DNA of 64,000 bases from Chryseobacterium aahli (GTDB lineage Bacteria; Bacteroidota; Bacteroidia; Flavobacteriales; Weeksellaceae): NCBI RefSeq assembly GCF_022699665.1, contig NZ_JALDNB010000001.1, positions 310,001-374,000 of the forward strand, given 5' to 3'. The position numbers were made by a program, and so were the translations under genes. Shown here one piece after another: positions 1-9,062 of the stretch. Each line of letters opens with the position of its first letter. The first letter of the stretch is position 1. The notes beneath the pieces were generated by a model. The model saw only the letters and a program-made list of their open reading frames with translations. It had not been told where the DNA came from and ran no database searches.

Positions 1-1655
1 CCTCAAACTCAACCCTAATTATTCCTGCCTCAGATTTTTTAGATGAAATTCCGAAAGGCAACTATGTAACAACTGCTGCCGAACAAAAACAGGATTGGCT
101 GTTTAACAATACCGGAATCATCCTCAATTCGGAAACAAACATCATGACGAAAATAAATACTCCGGAAGCGGGAGACTACCATTTATTTGTTCGCAGTAGC
201 GGTAATGGAAAAAGTTCTTTCAAAGTAGCGGTCAACGATAAAGTGACGGATGTTTTCTTCGGTAAAAATGAATTGAGTTGGGTAAGTGGAGGCGTATTTA
301 AACTTAAAAAGGGCATTAATGATATCAAAATTACCAGAATTGCGAAAGGTGCCGTGTTTGATGTTCTGGCGTTGAGTAAAAGTGCATCTCTCACTGAGAA
401 AGACATTTATTCAAAGCAATTGCCTGATGATGTTCAGTTGCTTAAAGAATATAAAATTCCGGAATCTAATGCTGTAAAGTTTGGTGATGTAGATGGCGAT
501 GGTAAAACTGATTTTCTGGTATTGGAAAGAGATTTTTCTGCTCATGTTTTTAATCATGAAGGGAAAGAACTCTGGCAATGGAAAGCACCGGAAGAATATG
601 CAAAGGAACGTTCGGAATTTGAAGCACCAGGCGTTATCTGGGATTTTAATCAGGATGGGAAAAGCGAAATTGCACATTGGCGTCTAATCGATGGCAAAGA
701 ATGGCTGGTGATTGCAGATGGAGAAACAGGAAAGATTAAAAATAAAACCGAATGGCCTACACAGCCGTTACCTCACGCATATAATAATTTTCGCTTAGCG
801 ATTGCCAAATTTAATGAGAATTCACCTAATCATTTAGCTGTATTTACAGACATGGGAAACACCATCAATGTGAACGTGTATGACAATAATCTAAAGCAGC
901 TCTGGCAACACACCGAGACAAGAAAAAAAGACAATCTAGGTCATTACATTTATCCTGTTGATTTAAATAAAGATGGAATTGATGAAGTATTGGTCGGTTC
1001 ACTGCTTTTAGATTTAAAAGGAAAAACCATATGGAATAAATTTGATTTGATTCCCGATAACCACGACCATGCCGACAGTTATAAGTTTGCGGACATTAAT
1101 GGCGATGGTAAGTTGGATATTATTACGGCTAATAGTGAAGCAGGAGTCTTCATGTATGATGGCATGACAGGGAAAATTATCTGGCAAAATGTAGCAGAAC
1201 ACAGCCAACAGATACAGGTTGGTCATTTTTTAAAGGATAATTCAGGTTTGCAGGTTGTTGTTGGCGGCAGAACCTACGGCAATCGTCAGTTGGGTGAGCC
1301 TTATCTATCGAGTCAGCTGTATTGGTTCAATAAGTTAGGAGATTTTCTCTTCAAATGGCCAGGAAATCCCATCAACGGCAACCCCGATTTTGTAAAAGGT
1401 GCATGGAATGGGAAGGATGAACAGCTTTTCTGGTATAAATTTAAAATAGGAGACAACGGAAAGGGTAAACTTTATTTCCCGGACCCTGTTTTTCACATGT
1501 TCGATTTTATGGGTAAAGGAGCAGAGGAAGTCATAACGCTTAGCGGCGGTAGGCTGAAAGTTTGGGGTAGTAAAAGTGCTGTTTATACCAATAAAGACAG
1601 AAAAAAAGATGTGATGTATTTGAAAAATACGGTTGTTAATCATACGCATTATTAG
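1..1655 (+). CDS. Secreted FG-GAP beta-propeller protein, rhamnogalacturonan-lyase-like (5' partial)
   Basis: The reading frame is open from base 3, so the gene begins before the window and the ATG at 144 is internal. The first ~130 visible residues look like a beta-sandwich of carbohydrate-binding type. After that come repeated calcium-binding FG-GAP motifs (DVDGDGKTD, DFNQDGKSE, DLNKDGIDE, DINGDGKLD), spaced as in a beta-propeller, and a C-terminus ending in NHTHY. This resembles the propeller of family PL11 rhamnogalacturonan lyases and related Bacteroidota proteins. The place beside rhamnose transport and catabolism genes supports a role in cleaving or binding the rhamnogalacturonan backbone outside the cytoplasm. 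I cannot point to confirmed catalytic residues, so lyase activity is inference; a non-catalytic binding protein is possible. The signal peptide would lie upstream of the window. Confidence 0.55.
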   Translation, partial: SNSTLIIPASDFLDEIPKGNYVTTAAEQKQDWLFNNTGIILNSETNIMTKINTPEAGDYHLFVRSSGNGKSSFKVAVNDKVTDVFFGKNELSWVSGGVFKLKKGINDIKITRIAKGAVFDVLALSKSASLTEKDIYSKQLPDDVQLLKEYKIPESNAVKFGDVDGDGKTDFLVLERDFSAHVFNHEGKELWQWKAPEEYAKERSEFEAPGVIWDFNQDGKSEIAHWRLIDGKEWLVIADGETGKIKNKTEWPTQPLPHAYNNFRLAIAKFNENSPNHLAVFTDMGNTINVNVYDNNLKQLWQHTETRKKDNLGHYIYPVDLNKDGIDEVLVGSLLLDLKGKTIWNKFDLIPDNHDHADSYKFADINGDGKLDIITANSEAGVFMYDGMTGKIIWQNVAEHSQQIQVGHFLKDNSGLQVVVGGRTYGNRQLGEPYLSSQLYWFNKLGDFLFKWPGNPINGNPDFVKGAWNGKDEQLFWYKFKIGDNGKGKLYFPDPVFHMFDFMGKGAEEVITLSGGRLKVWGSKSAVYTNKDRKKDVMYLKNTVVNHTHY

Positions 1656-1799
1656 AAGTTGTTTTAATTATTAAACCAGCGAAAAAAATAGTTTAAATCA
1701 AAAAATCAGAGCAATAGTTCTGATTTTCTGTTTTATAGAAACTTAGTGCAATTTTTTATCATTTAGAATTACAGCAAAAAAGAGAATACTAAAGATTGA

Positions 1800-1831
1800 T
1801 TTGATACATTGCGAAAATGCCAATATCTTTG
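1800..1831 (+). promoter_or_regulatory. Promoter for rhaT-rhaM
   Basis: TTTG at 1800-1803, a 20-bp spacer, then TATCTTTG at 1824-1831. This fits the Bacteroidota consensus TTTG-N(~20)-TAnnTTTG at both boxes. The expected start site would leave a leader of about 75 nt before rhaT. Confidence 0.7.
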
Positions 1832-1912
1832 AGTTTTTGGTGTGCATGACACTACAAGATGCGCAGTTGCTCTCATATCTGTAATTTTCAGTTTCAACCA
1901 ATACAATAAATT

Positions 1913-3004
1913 ATGAATGCATTATTAGGAGTTTTATTTCATTTTTTGGGAGGCTTTTCTTCTGGAAGTTTTTATTTGCCTTACAAAAAAGTGAAAGGAT
2001 GGCAGTGGGAAACGTTTTGGTTGATAGGAGGAACCCTCTCATGGATTATTGTTCCGCCATTGGCAGCATATCTTACCATTCCGGGATTTTGGGATATTAT
2101 TCAGAATGCGAGTTCATCCATCATCGGACTGACCTTTTTATTCGGTGCTCTATGGGGGATTGGAGGCTTCATGTATGGCTTGGGCGTTCGTTATTTGGGC
2201 GTGGCATTGGGAAGCAGCATTATGTTGGGGCTTACGATGGTCATTGGCTCACTCGTTCCGTCTATTTTTTATGAATTTTCTCCGCAGGCCGGAAAAGATA
2301 ATATAGGTTTAATGTTTTCAGAATCTTGGGGGCAATTTGTCTTGCTCGGACTTTTCGTTTGCGTAATCGGAATTGTCATCAGCGGAAAAGCCGGTGTAAT
2401 GAAGGATAAAGAACTTCAAAGCGAAACCACAATAGACCCACACGGCGTAGCGGTGAAAACTGAATATAAATTTGGATTAGGTTTAACAGTAGCTATTATT
2501 TCCGGAGTTTTGAGCGCATGTTTCAATTTCGGGTTAGAAGCAGGAAAGCCAATGGCAATGGTTGCCAACGAAGCTTGGAAAGTTGCCAACCCAAATCAGG
2601 GAGAATTCCTTTTTCAGAATAACGTGACGTACATTGTTGTTTTATGGGGCGGTATGGCTTCTAACCTTATCGGTTGTCTTTATTTAGCTTTTAAAAATAA
2701 ATCGTATACAGATTATACCAAAAAAAATGTACCTGTTGTAAAAAATATCATCTTTTGTGCATTGGCAGGAACGATGTGGTATTTGCAGTTTTTCTTCTAC
2801 GGAATGGGAGAAAGCAAAATGGGGAACGGTGCTAGTTCGTGGATATTACACATGGCATTCATTATTTTAATTGCCAACCTTTGGGGGGTAATCATCAAAG
2901 AATGGAAAGGCGTTTCCAAAAAAACAATTATGACCATTTCTGCCGGAATGTTTGTTTTATTGATATCAATTTTAATTGTAGGTTACGGAAATTCATTGAG
3001 ATAA
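1913..3004 (+). CDS. rhaT: L-rhamnose/H+ symporter RhaT
   Basis: A 363-residue inner-membrane protein with about ten hydrophobic segments. The N-terminal FHFLGGFSSGSFYLPYKKVK and the central LSACFNFGLEAGKP stretch are typical of RhaT, the proton-coupled L-rhamnose permease; E. coli RhaT is of similar length. It would import rhamnose released from pectin after passage through the outer membrane. The stop codon overlaps the first possible start of rhaM by one base (TAATG), so the two are probably translationally coupled. The promoter at 1800-1831 lies directly upstream. Confidence 0.9.
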   Translation: MNALLGVLFHFLGGFSSGSFYLPYKKVKGWQWETFWLIGGTLSWIIVPPLAAYLTIPGFWDIIQNASSSIIGLTFLFGALWGIGGFMYGLGVRYLGVALGSSIMLGLTMVIGSLVPSIFYEFSPQAGKDNIGLMFSESWGQFVLLGLFVCVIGIVISGKAGVMKDKELQSETTIDPHGVAVKTEYKFGLGLTVAIISGVLSACFNFGLEAGKPMAMVANEAWKVANPNQGEFLFQNNVTYIVVLWGGMASNLIGCLYLAFKNKSYTDYTKKNVPVVKNIIFCALAGTMWYLQFFFYGMGESKMGNGASSWILHMAFIILIANLWGVIIKEWKGVSKKTIMTISAGMFVLLISILIVGYGNSLR

Positions 3005-3321
3005 TGATGACAAGAAAAGCCTTCAAAATGTTCCTCAACAAAGGTTCTGGAGCTGAATATAAAAAGCGTCATGAGGAAACCTGGCCAGAAATCAAAGACC
3101 TTCTGAAAGATGCCGGTGTTGCCAATTATTCTATTTTTCATGATGAAGAAACAGGCGTTCTGTTTGGTGTTTTAGACTGTCATGATGAAATTAAATATCA
3201 AGATATTCCACTGCAGCCAATCATGCAAAAATGGTGGGATTATATGAAAGACCTGATGCACACCAATGAAGACAATTCTCCGGTAAGCATTCCTCTGACA
3301 GAAGTTTTTTATTTAAAATAA
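3004..3321 (+). CDS. rhaM: L-rhamnose mutarotase RhaM
   Basis: A 105-residue protein (104 if the second ATG at 3007 is used). It matches RhaM along its whole length: RKAFKMFLN start, EYKKRHEETWPE, NYSIFHD, QKWWDYMKDLM, and the C-terminal DNSPVSIPLTEVFYL. RhaM interconverts alpha and beta anomers of L-rhamnose, speeding supply to the isomerase. The open frame extends upstream inside rhaT, but those residues show no RhaM similarity, so the start is placed at the ATG pair overlapping the rhaT stop. Confidence 0.92.
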   Translation: MMTRKAFKMFLNKGSGAEYKKRHEETWPEIKDLLKDAGVANYSIFHDEETGVLFGVLDCHDEIKYQDIPLQPIMQKWWDYMKDLMHTNEDNSPVSIPLTEVFYLK

Positions 3322-3373
3322 ATAAGAATACATTTTTAAAAAAGCTAGAAGAGTTTAATCGAAAATTTTAAAG

Positions 3374-3402
3374 GCAGCTGATTTTTATCAGTTGCTTTTT
3401 TT
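3374..3402 (+). terminator. Intrinsic terminator after rhaM
   Basis: GCAGCTGAT (3374-3382) pairs with ATCAGTTGC (3387-3395) through a 4-nt loop, with one G-U pair, followed by seven T. It closes the rhaT-rhaM unit. Confidence 0.8.
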
Positions 3403-3658
3403 GTTATGTGAGTTCAAGTTTTGAAATTTTGAAATGTTAGAATATGATAAATGTCAGTTTTGTATTAAATTGAGTATTTTAATAAATTTATCATTCTTTG
3501 TAATTAAATTGATAATATTTTCACTTTTTAGTGTAAAAATATATAAATTATTAAGAAAAATTATGAATTTTACAATGCAGGATAAGGCAGGATGCCAAAA
3601 CATTTGCAACGATGTACTTTGGTAACAGAAATTAAGTAATGTAAATAAAAATTAATAT
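3403..3658. other. AT-rich spacer upstream of susC
   Basis: No convincing gene. The segment is very AT-rich up to 3570 and then holds the GCAGGAT direct repeat listed separately. No clean TTTG/TAnnTTTG pair was found; the nearest -7-like strings are AACATTTG at 3599-3606 and TACTTTGG at 3615-3622, both imperfect, which would fit an activator-dependent susC promoter. Confidence 0.5.
3572..3593 (+). promoter_or_regulatory. Candidate operator upstream of susC
   Basis: ACAATGCAGGATAA at 3572-3585 matches a 14-mer before the GH28 operon (13 of 14) and one before the aldolase/dehydrogenase gene. Here GCAGGAT is repeated at 3577-3583 and 3587-3593, exactly 10 bp apart, one helical turn. The binding protein is unknown; the GntR regulator at 17.3-18.3 kb is the natural candidate. 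Confidence 0.4.
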
Positions 3659-6600
3659 ATGTCTTTAATAATTAAACACAAGAATTTTAAGCCACTCATC
3701 GCACCGCTGTTTTTGCTTGCTTCTGGCTTTATGTTCGGACAGAAGGTAGCAAGTGATACTGCTAAAGTAGATACAAAAGATATCGAAGAGGTGGTGGTTA
3801 TTGGTTACGGAACAGTGAAAAAATCTGACCTTACAGGATCTGTATCTTCAGTATCTGCAAAAGAGCTTGCTGCAACACCTGCAATGAATGCTTTGCAGGC
3901 ATTACAGGGTAGAGCTGCCGGATTAAATATTGTCACGGCGGGTGGTGCTCCCGGAGCAGGAGCCAACGTTACTGTGCGTGGTGGTGCTTCTATCACTCAG
4001 GGTACAAGCCCTCTATATATTGTTGATGGTTTCCAATTAGATAATGCTTTGAACATCATTAACCCAAATGATATCGAAAGTATTGATGTTTTGAAAGGAG
4101 CTTCAGCAATTGCAATTTATGGTGCTCGTGGATCAAACGGTATTATTGTTATTAAAACAAAGAGTGGAAAAAAGGGAAAAACGACCATCAATTATAATTC
4201 TTTTATGGCATTTGACATGCTTTCTAAGAAACTGGATATGGTTTCAAATGCTGAGCAGTATGTCAAGTATCAGTATGAATTGGCACAACTTGGTGGAAAA
4301 GCATCACAATGGAGCAATGTTTTTGATAATGGTTTGGGAACAGATTCTCCGGGATTTTATACAGGGGCATTTAACAGAATCAGTAACCGTTACGCATCAG
4401 CAACTACCTTAGACTGGCAGGATAAAGTATTTGGCGGTACAGGTTTAACTCAAAATCAAAACTTCAATATTTCTGTAGGTAATGAGAAAACTCAGGCATT
4501 CGTAAGTTATAACTATAACAAACAATTAGGTATTCTTGCTAATCACGATGAAACCCGCAACTCATTGCGTGCTAATATTAAATCAGAACTTTATAAAGGT
4601 TTAAGAGTAGATTTTGGATCAATGTTTACTTCTAATTCTGTGAATGGAGGAGGATCGTATGGTGGAATGAAAAAAGTACTTCTACAGCCTATCACAGGGG
4701 GAACCAAATTTTCATTGGATCAGTTATATAATACACAAACGTTTGGTGATTTTTCAAGTTTAGATTCTAGTTTTGATACAGAAAATCCATATATAGAGAA
4801 CAATGCCTCTACAGCTAACAGACGTTCTCGTTCATTTGTTGCCAATGCGGGGATCGAGTTTGACTTCCTGAAAAATTTTACACTCAGAACTTCAGGTCAA
4901 TATACATGGAACAGTAGCAAATCTACTGCATTTTCTGATGAAAACTCCAGATCTTTCCTTACAGATCCTGTGAATACAGGAATTAACGGAAGTATAAGTA
5001 ATAGCGAATCGTATAGTTACCAGATTACCAATACGGTGACTTATAATAAGACTTTTGCAGAAAAGCATAGAGTTAATGCTCTTATCGGTACAGAGACTAT
5101 ATATGGAGCATCTGAAAGCAATAATATTTCACTTATTAAATTTCCTGCATATGTAAATTTTGGTCTTGACCAAATTGATAACGCTACAGTAAGAGATAAA
5201 AGTGCAGACAGACCATCTCCGGTAACCATGCTTTCATACTTTGGACGAGTAAACTACAATTATGACGATCGTTACCTATTAACTGGTACAGTTCGTAGAG
5301 ACGGAACTTCTAAGTTTTATAAAGATAACCGATGGGGAACTTTTCCTTCCGTAGCAGCTGCTTGGCGTGTATCTCAAGAGGGTTTCTGGAAAGATCATAA
5401 GATCAATGATATTGTCAACGAATTGAAATTCCGAGTTGAGTACGGTGAAACCGGAAATAATGATGTTCCAAGTAACTTGTGGAGAACCAATGTTATCCTG
5501 ACAGACTATCCTTTGAATAATACGATAGGTAACCCAGCGTATGTAACCAGCTCAACTTATGGGAATATCGATCTTCGATGGGAAGCTATGAAAGCGACAA
5601 ATATTGGGGTAGATTTAGCTTTATTTAATAATAGAATTAAACTAACTTCAGAATATTATAAAAATGATGTGACCAATATGCTTCTCTTAACCATACTTCC
5701 GGCTCATGCAGGTTATTCAAACCAGTACCAGAATATTGGTACTATGAGTAATAAAGGTTATGAATTCACTTTGAATACCATCAATTTTAGATCAGGTAAC
5801 TTCAGATGGACGACAGATGCCAATATAGGTTTTAATAAGTCTAAAGTTACTTCTCTTGATAATGGAAGAGACTTTAGAACATTCTCTGTAGGAAGTAACA
5901 GAGGTGGTCAGGTAACTTATTATGCCACAGTAGGGGAAGAGTTGGGAGACATGTACGGATATGTTTACCAAGGTATATATACTACTGATGATTTTACACA
6001 GGCAGGAAACGGAACATTGACGTTAAAACCTGGTGTTGTGAAGCCAGCAACAGGAACTGCAAAGCCCGGAGATATGAAATTTGCTGCAGATAACGCTGCA
6101 GGTGATCAGTTTACGAGAAAATTGGTGAAAATAGGAAACGGTACTCCAGACTTTATTGGAGGTATTAGCAATAATTTTTCATACAAAGGTTTTGATTTAG
6201 CAATGTTTATGAAATTTAGCGTTGGTGGAGATATTTATAATGCTACCAAACAAAGTTTGAGCCCATATGCATTATATCAGAATGTTCCTACAGAGTTTGG
6301 AAACAATTATTATCATCTTATCGATCCGGCTACAGGGCAGGCAACGAATAATTTAGTAAGATTAAAAGAACTTAATCCAAATGAAGGTTCAAACCTTTGG
6401 AGCTTAAGCAATACCAATACTGCTAATATCACTTATCCTTCTTCATATTATGTGGAAGATGGCTCATATCTTAGAATTGCTCAGTTAACTCTTGGGTATA
6501 GTTTGAATAGAGAGTTTCTGGAAAAAATTTCAGTAGCTAATGCGCGTATTTATTTTACAGTTAATAACTTAGCTACGATTACAGGTTATTCTGGCTATGA

Positions 6601-6706
6601 CCCGGAAGTCGCAGCAGCAAGTGGTGTTTCGGTAACACCAGGATATGATAGCTCTGCCTATCCGCGTTCAAGAAGTTATGTTCTTGGTATCAATTTAACT
6701 TTTTAA
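3659..6706 (+). CDS. SusC/RagA-type TonB-dependent outer-membrane transporter
   Basis: A 1015-residue protein with a signal peptide ending near FMFGQ. Very soon after cleavage comes the TonB-box/plug start EEVVVIGYGTVKKSDLTGSV, then the plug (RAAGLNIV, VTVRGGASI, LYIVDGF, IESIDVLKGASAIAIYGARG) and a long beta-barrel ending in YVLGINLTF. The terminal aromatic residue is typical of outer-membrane barrels. The usual ~80-residue N-terminal carboxypeptidase-regulatory-like domain of many SusC proteins is absent. With the SusD lipoprotein 10 bp downstream it should import pectin or rhamnogalacturonan oligosaccharides; the substrate is inferred from neighbours only. Confidence 0.9.
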   Translation: MSLIIKHKNFKPLIAPLFLLASGFMFGQKVASDTAKVDTKDIEEVVVIGYGTVKKSDLTGSVSSVSAKELAATPAMNALQALQGRAAGLNIVTAGGAPGAGANVTVRGGASITQGTSPLYIVDGFQLDNALNIINPNDIESIDVLKGASAIAIYGARGSNGIIVIKTKSGKKGKTTINYNSFMAFDMLSKKLDMVSNAEQYVKYQYELAQLGGKASQWSNVFDNGLGTDSPGFYTGAFNRISNRYASATTLDWQDKVFGGTGLTQNQNFNISVGNEKTQAFVSYNYNKQLGILANHDETRNSLRANIKSELYKGLRVDFGSMFTSNSVNGGGSYGGMKKVLLQPITGGTKFSLDQLYNTQTFGDFSSLDSSFDTENPYIENNASTANRRSRSFVANAGIEFDFLKNFTLRTSGQYTWNSSKSTAFSDENSRSFLTDPVNTGINGSISNSESYSYQITNTVTYNKTFAEKHRVNALIGTETIYGASESNNISLIKFPAYVNFGLDQIDNATVRDKSADRPSPVTMLSYFGRVNYNYDDRYLLTGTVRRDGTSKFYKDNRWGTFPSVAAAWRVSQEGFWKDHKINDIVNELKFRVEYGETGNNDVPSNLWRTNVILTDYPLNNTIGNPAYVTSSTYGNIDLRWEAMKATNIGVDLALFNNRIKLTSEYYKNDVTNMLLLTILPAHAGYSNQYQNIGTMSNKGYEFTLNTINFRSGNFRWTTDANIGFNKSKVTSLDNGRDFRTFSVGSNRGGQVTYYATVGEELGDMYGYVYQGIYTTDDFTQAGNGTLTLKPGVVKPATGTAKPGDMKFAADNAAGDQFTRKLVKIGNGTPDFIGGISNNFSYKGFDLAMFMKFSVGGDIYNATKQSLSPYALYQNVPTEFGNNYYHLIDPATGQATNNLVRLKELNPNEGSNLWSLSNTNTANITYPSSYYVEDGSYLRIAQLTLGYSLNREFLEKISVANARIYFTVNNLATITGYSGYDPEVAAASGVSVTPGYDSSAYPRSRSYVLGINLTF

Positions 6707-6716
6707 TATTTAGATC

Positions 6717-8777
6717 ATGAAAAATATAATTAATAAACACACACTTATAAAAGGCTTAATAATAATTCCATCATTCTTTATCGCCTCGTTGAGTGTAACT
6801 TCATGCAGTGAAGATTTTTTGGATCAGCCATCTACTAATACATCTGATACAGAATCAGTGTTTCAAAGTTTGGAAACTGCTGATATTTATGTTCAAGGCT
6901 GTTACAGAGGTATAGTTCCTACAGAGATGTATTATCAGTTAGGAGCGGGCGATACAGTGGTTCACTCTGCGGAAGATGGGACAACAAATAATTCCAAATA
7001 CAATATTTGTAATTATTTCTATGATGCGAAAACACCTTATACACTTACAGGAGTCTATTCAGTAATGTACGCATCTATAGAGAGAACCAATATTGCAATC
7101 AGCGGATTAAGTAAGCTGCCGGAAAGTACAAAACGTAATGCTCTATTAGCAGAAGTAAAAGCTCTTCGTGCATTTTGTTATTATAATTTGATTAGAGTTT
7201 ATGGAGATGTTCCTGCGGTTTGGGTTCCACTAGTGGAAGCAGACCCTAGTGATCCTAATACTTTATATCCAAAACGTTCGCCTCGTGATGGGATTTACGA
7301 TCGTATTATCGCTGATATGCAGGAAACAGTAAATGATTTACCGACTACTGGAACAACTGAGCGTTTAAAAAAAGCGTCAGGCAATGCTTTGCTAGCAAGA
7401 ATTGCTTTGTATGCAGCAGGATATTCTCTTCGTTGGGATCTGAATACTGGAGCAGCAGGGACTATGTCTCGTCGTCCGGACAATGCAAGAGTTCAGCAAT
7501 TGTATCAAATTGCAGATGCAGCAGCAGCAGCTGTAATCAATGGTGGTACCAATACTTTAGTACAGGCTCAAGGAGGTAAAAGTGGCTTTGAAGCGATGTG
7601 GTTCAATTTCTGCCAGAGAAAATTTGGAGTGAGCGATCCGGAAATGCTTTGGCACATAGCGGAATACGGACCTAATACAAACTCAGCCTTCGGTGTCTAT
7701 GCAATGGAAGGGTCTCGTGCCGGAACATATGGTTCTCGTAAAGCATTACAGTTCATACTTCCCACTTATTATTTGTCTTTTAGACCGGGTGACACACGTA
7801 GAGATGTTTCTTGTACTTCATACAGTATTTATTTTTTAAATACTGGTGCAGCAACGGATACTTGGGTTAATGCAGGAACTACCTACTCATGTATCCTGCC
7901 GGGTAAATTCAGAATGGGTTGGGGTATTGCACCACAATCAGCAAGTGAGCGTAATTTAAATATTCCTATTATCAGATATGCAGATGTTCTATTGATGTAT
8001 GCAGAAACTCAAAATTATTTAAACGGAGGACCTACCGCTGCAGCATCTGCTGCTTTGATGCAGGTAAGAACCCGAGCGGGAATTGGTAGTTTTACGGCAC
8101 CATCAGGCCAGCAAGCATTCAATGATGCCCTTGTACAAGAGCGCAAATGGGAGTTTGCAGGAGAATTTAATCTCCGTACAGATTTGATCAGAATGAACCG
8201 TATTGCTTCTGAAATAAATGCTACAAAACAAGCAATGAAAAACTTATCAAATCGTACCGGTTTGTATGCAAGTACCCCTATCTACCGTCTGTATAAACTT
8301 CAAAAAAATGCACAGGTTTACGGAGACCCAATCTTGCAGGTACCTTATGTTGATTTGACAAACCCTGCTCAGATTGCGGCAGTTCAGGCAGTTCCCACTA
8401 CTGCAGCTGGTTATGCAGCCTATCAGACAACTTTAAGAGGTATTGCCACAGCAAACGGACTAACAGTTGCAACCGATGACAAATTCTATCCAACCAATAT
8501 GTTTCAAGCTTATACAAGTACCTTTAATGGGAATGCAAGAAAAGCTGCTGGATTCGTAGGAGGATTTAATCAACTTCAGATTGGTGCAATTATTTATACC
8601 AAGCCAACAGGTGCTTTTGAAAATGGAGGAGTTTATCCTGATTGGATAGAAGGAAACGGAGATGGTCTTTTCTACGGATTTGTACCCAATAAAACAGAAT
8701 TATTACCTTTTGCATCTGCTTCTGCAGGTCATCCAATGGTTGATAACCCTAGTTTAACACAGCTTCCTGGGTATTAA
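6717..8777 (+). CDS. SusD/RagB-type glycan-binding lipoprotein
   Basis: A 686-residue surface lipoprotein. The signal peptide ends at lipobox SVTSC, followed by SEDFLDQPSTNTSDTESVF, the standard SusD N-terminus. The helical TPR-like core includes ALRAFCYYNLIRVYGDVPAVW, and the C-terminal half carries PIIRYADVLLMYAETQNY and QERKWEFAGEFNLRTDLIRM, both hallmark SusD/RagB segments. It caps the SusC barrel and binds oligosaccharide. It is longer than the usual 500-600 residues; the extra length sits in loops after residue ~500. Co-transcribed with susC (10-bp gap). Confidence 0.92.
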   Translation: MKNIINKHTLIKGLIIIPSFFIASLSVTSCSEDFLDQPSTNTSDTESVFQSLETADIYVQGCYRGIVPTEMYYQLGAGDTVVHSAEDGTTNNSKYNICNYFYDAKTPYTLTGVYSVMYASIERTNIAISGLSKLPESTKRNALLAEVKALRAFCYYNLIRVYGDVPAVWVPLVEADPSDPNTLYPKRSPRDGIYDRIIADMQETVNDLPTTGTTERLKKASGNALLARIALYAAGYSLRWDLNTGAAGTMSRRPDNARVQQLYQIADAAAAAVINGGTNTLVQAQGGKSGFEAMWFNFCQRKFGVSDPEMLWHIAEYGPNTNSAFGVYAMEGSRAGTYGSRKALQFILPTYYLSFRPGDTRRDVSCTSYSIYFLNTGAATDTWVNAGTTYSCILPGKFRMGWGIAPQSASERNLNIPIIRYADVLLMYAETQNYLNGGPTAAASAALMQVRTRAGIGSFTAPSGQQAFNDALVQERKWEFAGEFNLRTDLIRMNRIASEINATKQAMKNLSNRTGLYASTPIYRLYKLQKNAQVYGDPILQVPYVDLTNPAQIAAVQAVPTTAAGYAAYQTTLRGIATANGLTVATDDKFYPTNMFQAYTSTFNGNARKAAGFVGGFNQLQIGAIIYTKPTGAFENGGVYPDWIEGNGDGLFYGFVPNKTELLPFASASAGHPMVDNPSLTQLPGY

Positions 8778-8803
8778 TCAAACATATTTTTAAAATTTAT
8801 TTT

Positions 8804-8867
8804 AAACATTAAGAAAGTTGAAAGATTGATGGTTTTCCCAATTCTCTTGTAAACTTTCTTAATGTTT
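8804..8867 (+). terminator. Long perfect hairpin after susD
   Basis: A 16-nt arm at 8804-8819 is the exact reverse complement of 8852-8867, with a 32-nt loop, followed by ATATTTT. It lies 26 bp after the susD stop, so it is probably a terminator or 3'-end stabiliser for susCD. Confidence 0.6.
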
Positions 8868-8991
8868 ATATTTTAACACATATCTAATCACAAATATCAA
8901 TCGAAATTAAACTAAAATAAGTTGTTTTATAAGATCGGTAATTTAAAAATTATCAAACGTTAATTTATCTTTAAATAAAGCGTTTAGCAGT

Positions 8992-9032
8992 ATAGTGCGG
9001 GATAGTCTAACGGGTAAAACAATCTAAATTTG
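8992..9032 (+). promoter_or_regulatory. Candidate operator and -7 box for the aldolase/dehydrogenase gene
   Basis: TAAATTTG at 9025-9032 is a perfect TAnnTTTG box, but there is no TTTG at the -33 position. That place is instead covered by ATAGTGCGGGATAG (8992-9005), which matches the susC and GH28 motif at 11 of 14 positions. This suggests regulated, possibly activator-dependent transcription. Confidence 0.45.
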
Positions 9033-9062
9033 AGTAAAATTCAGAAAACAAAAAGAAAACAA

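Noticed and set aside
2839..3003. In-frame upstream extension of rhaM inside rhaT
   Set aside because: The extra 55 residues show no RhaM similarity and lie wholly within rhaT coding sequence; the ATG pair at 3004/3007 gives the normal length.
3434..3625. 63-codon ORF upstream of susC
   Set aside because: Low-complexity, AT-rich translation with no family resemblance and no promoter; it overlaps the susC regulatory region.
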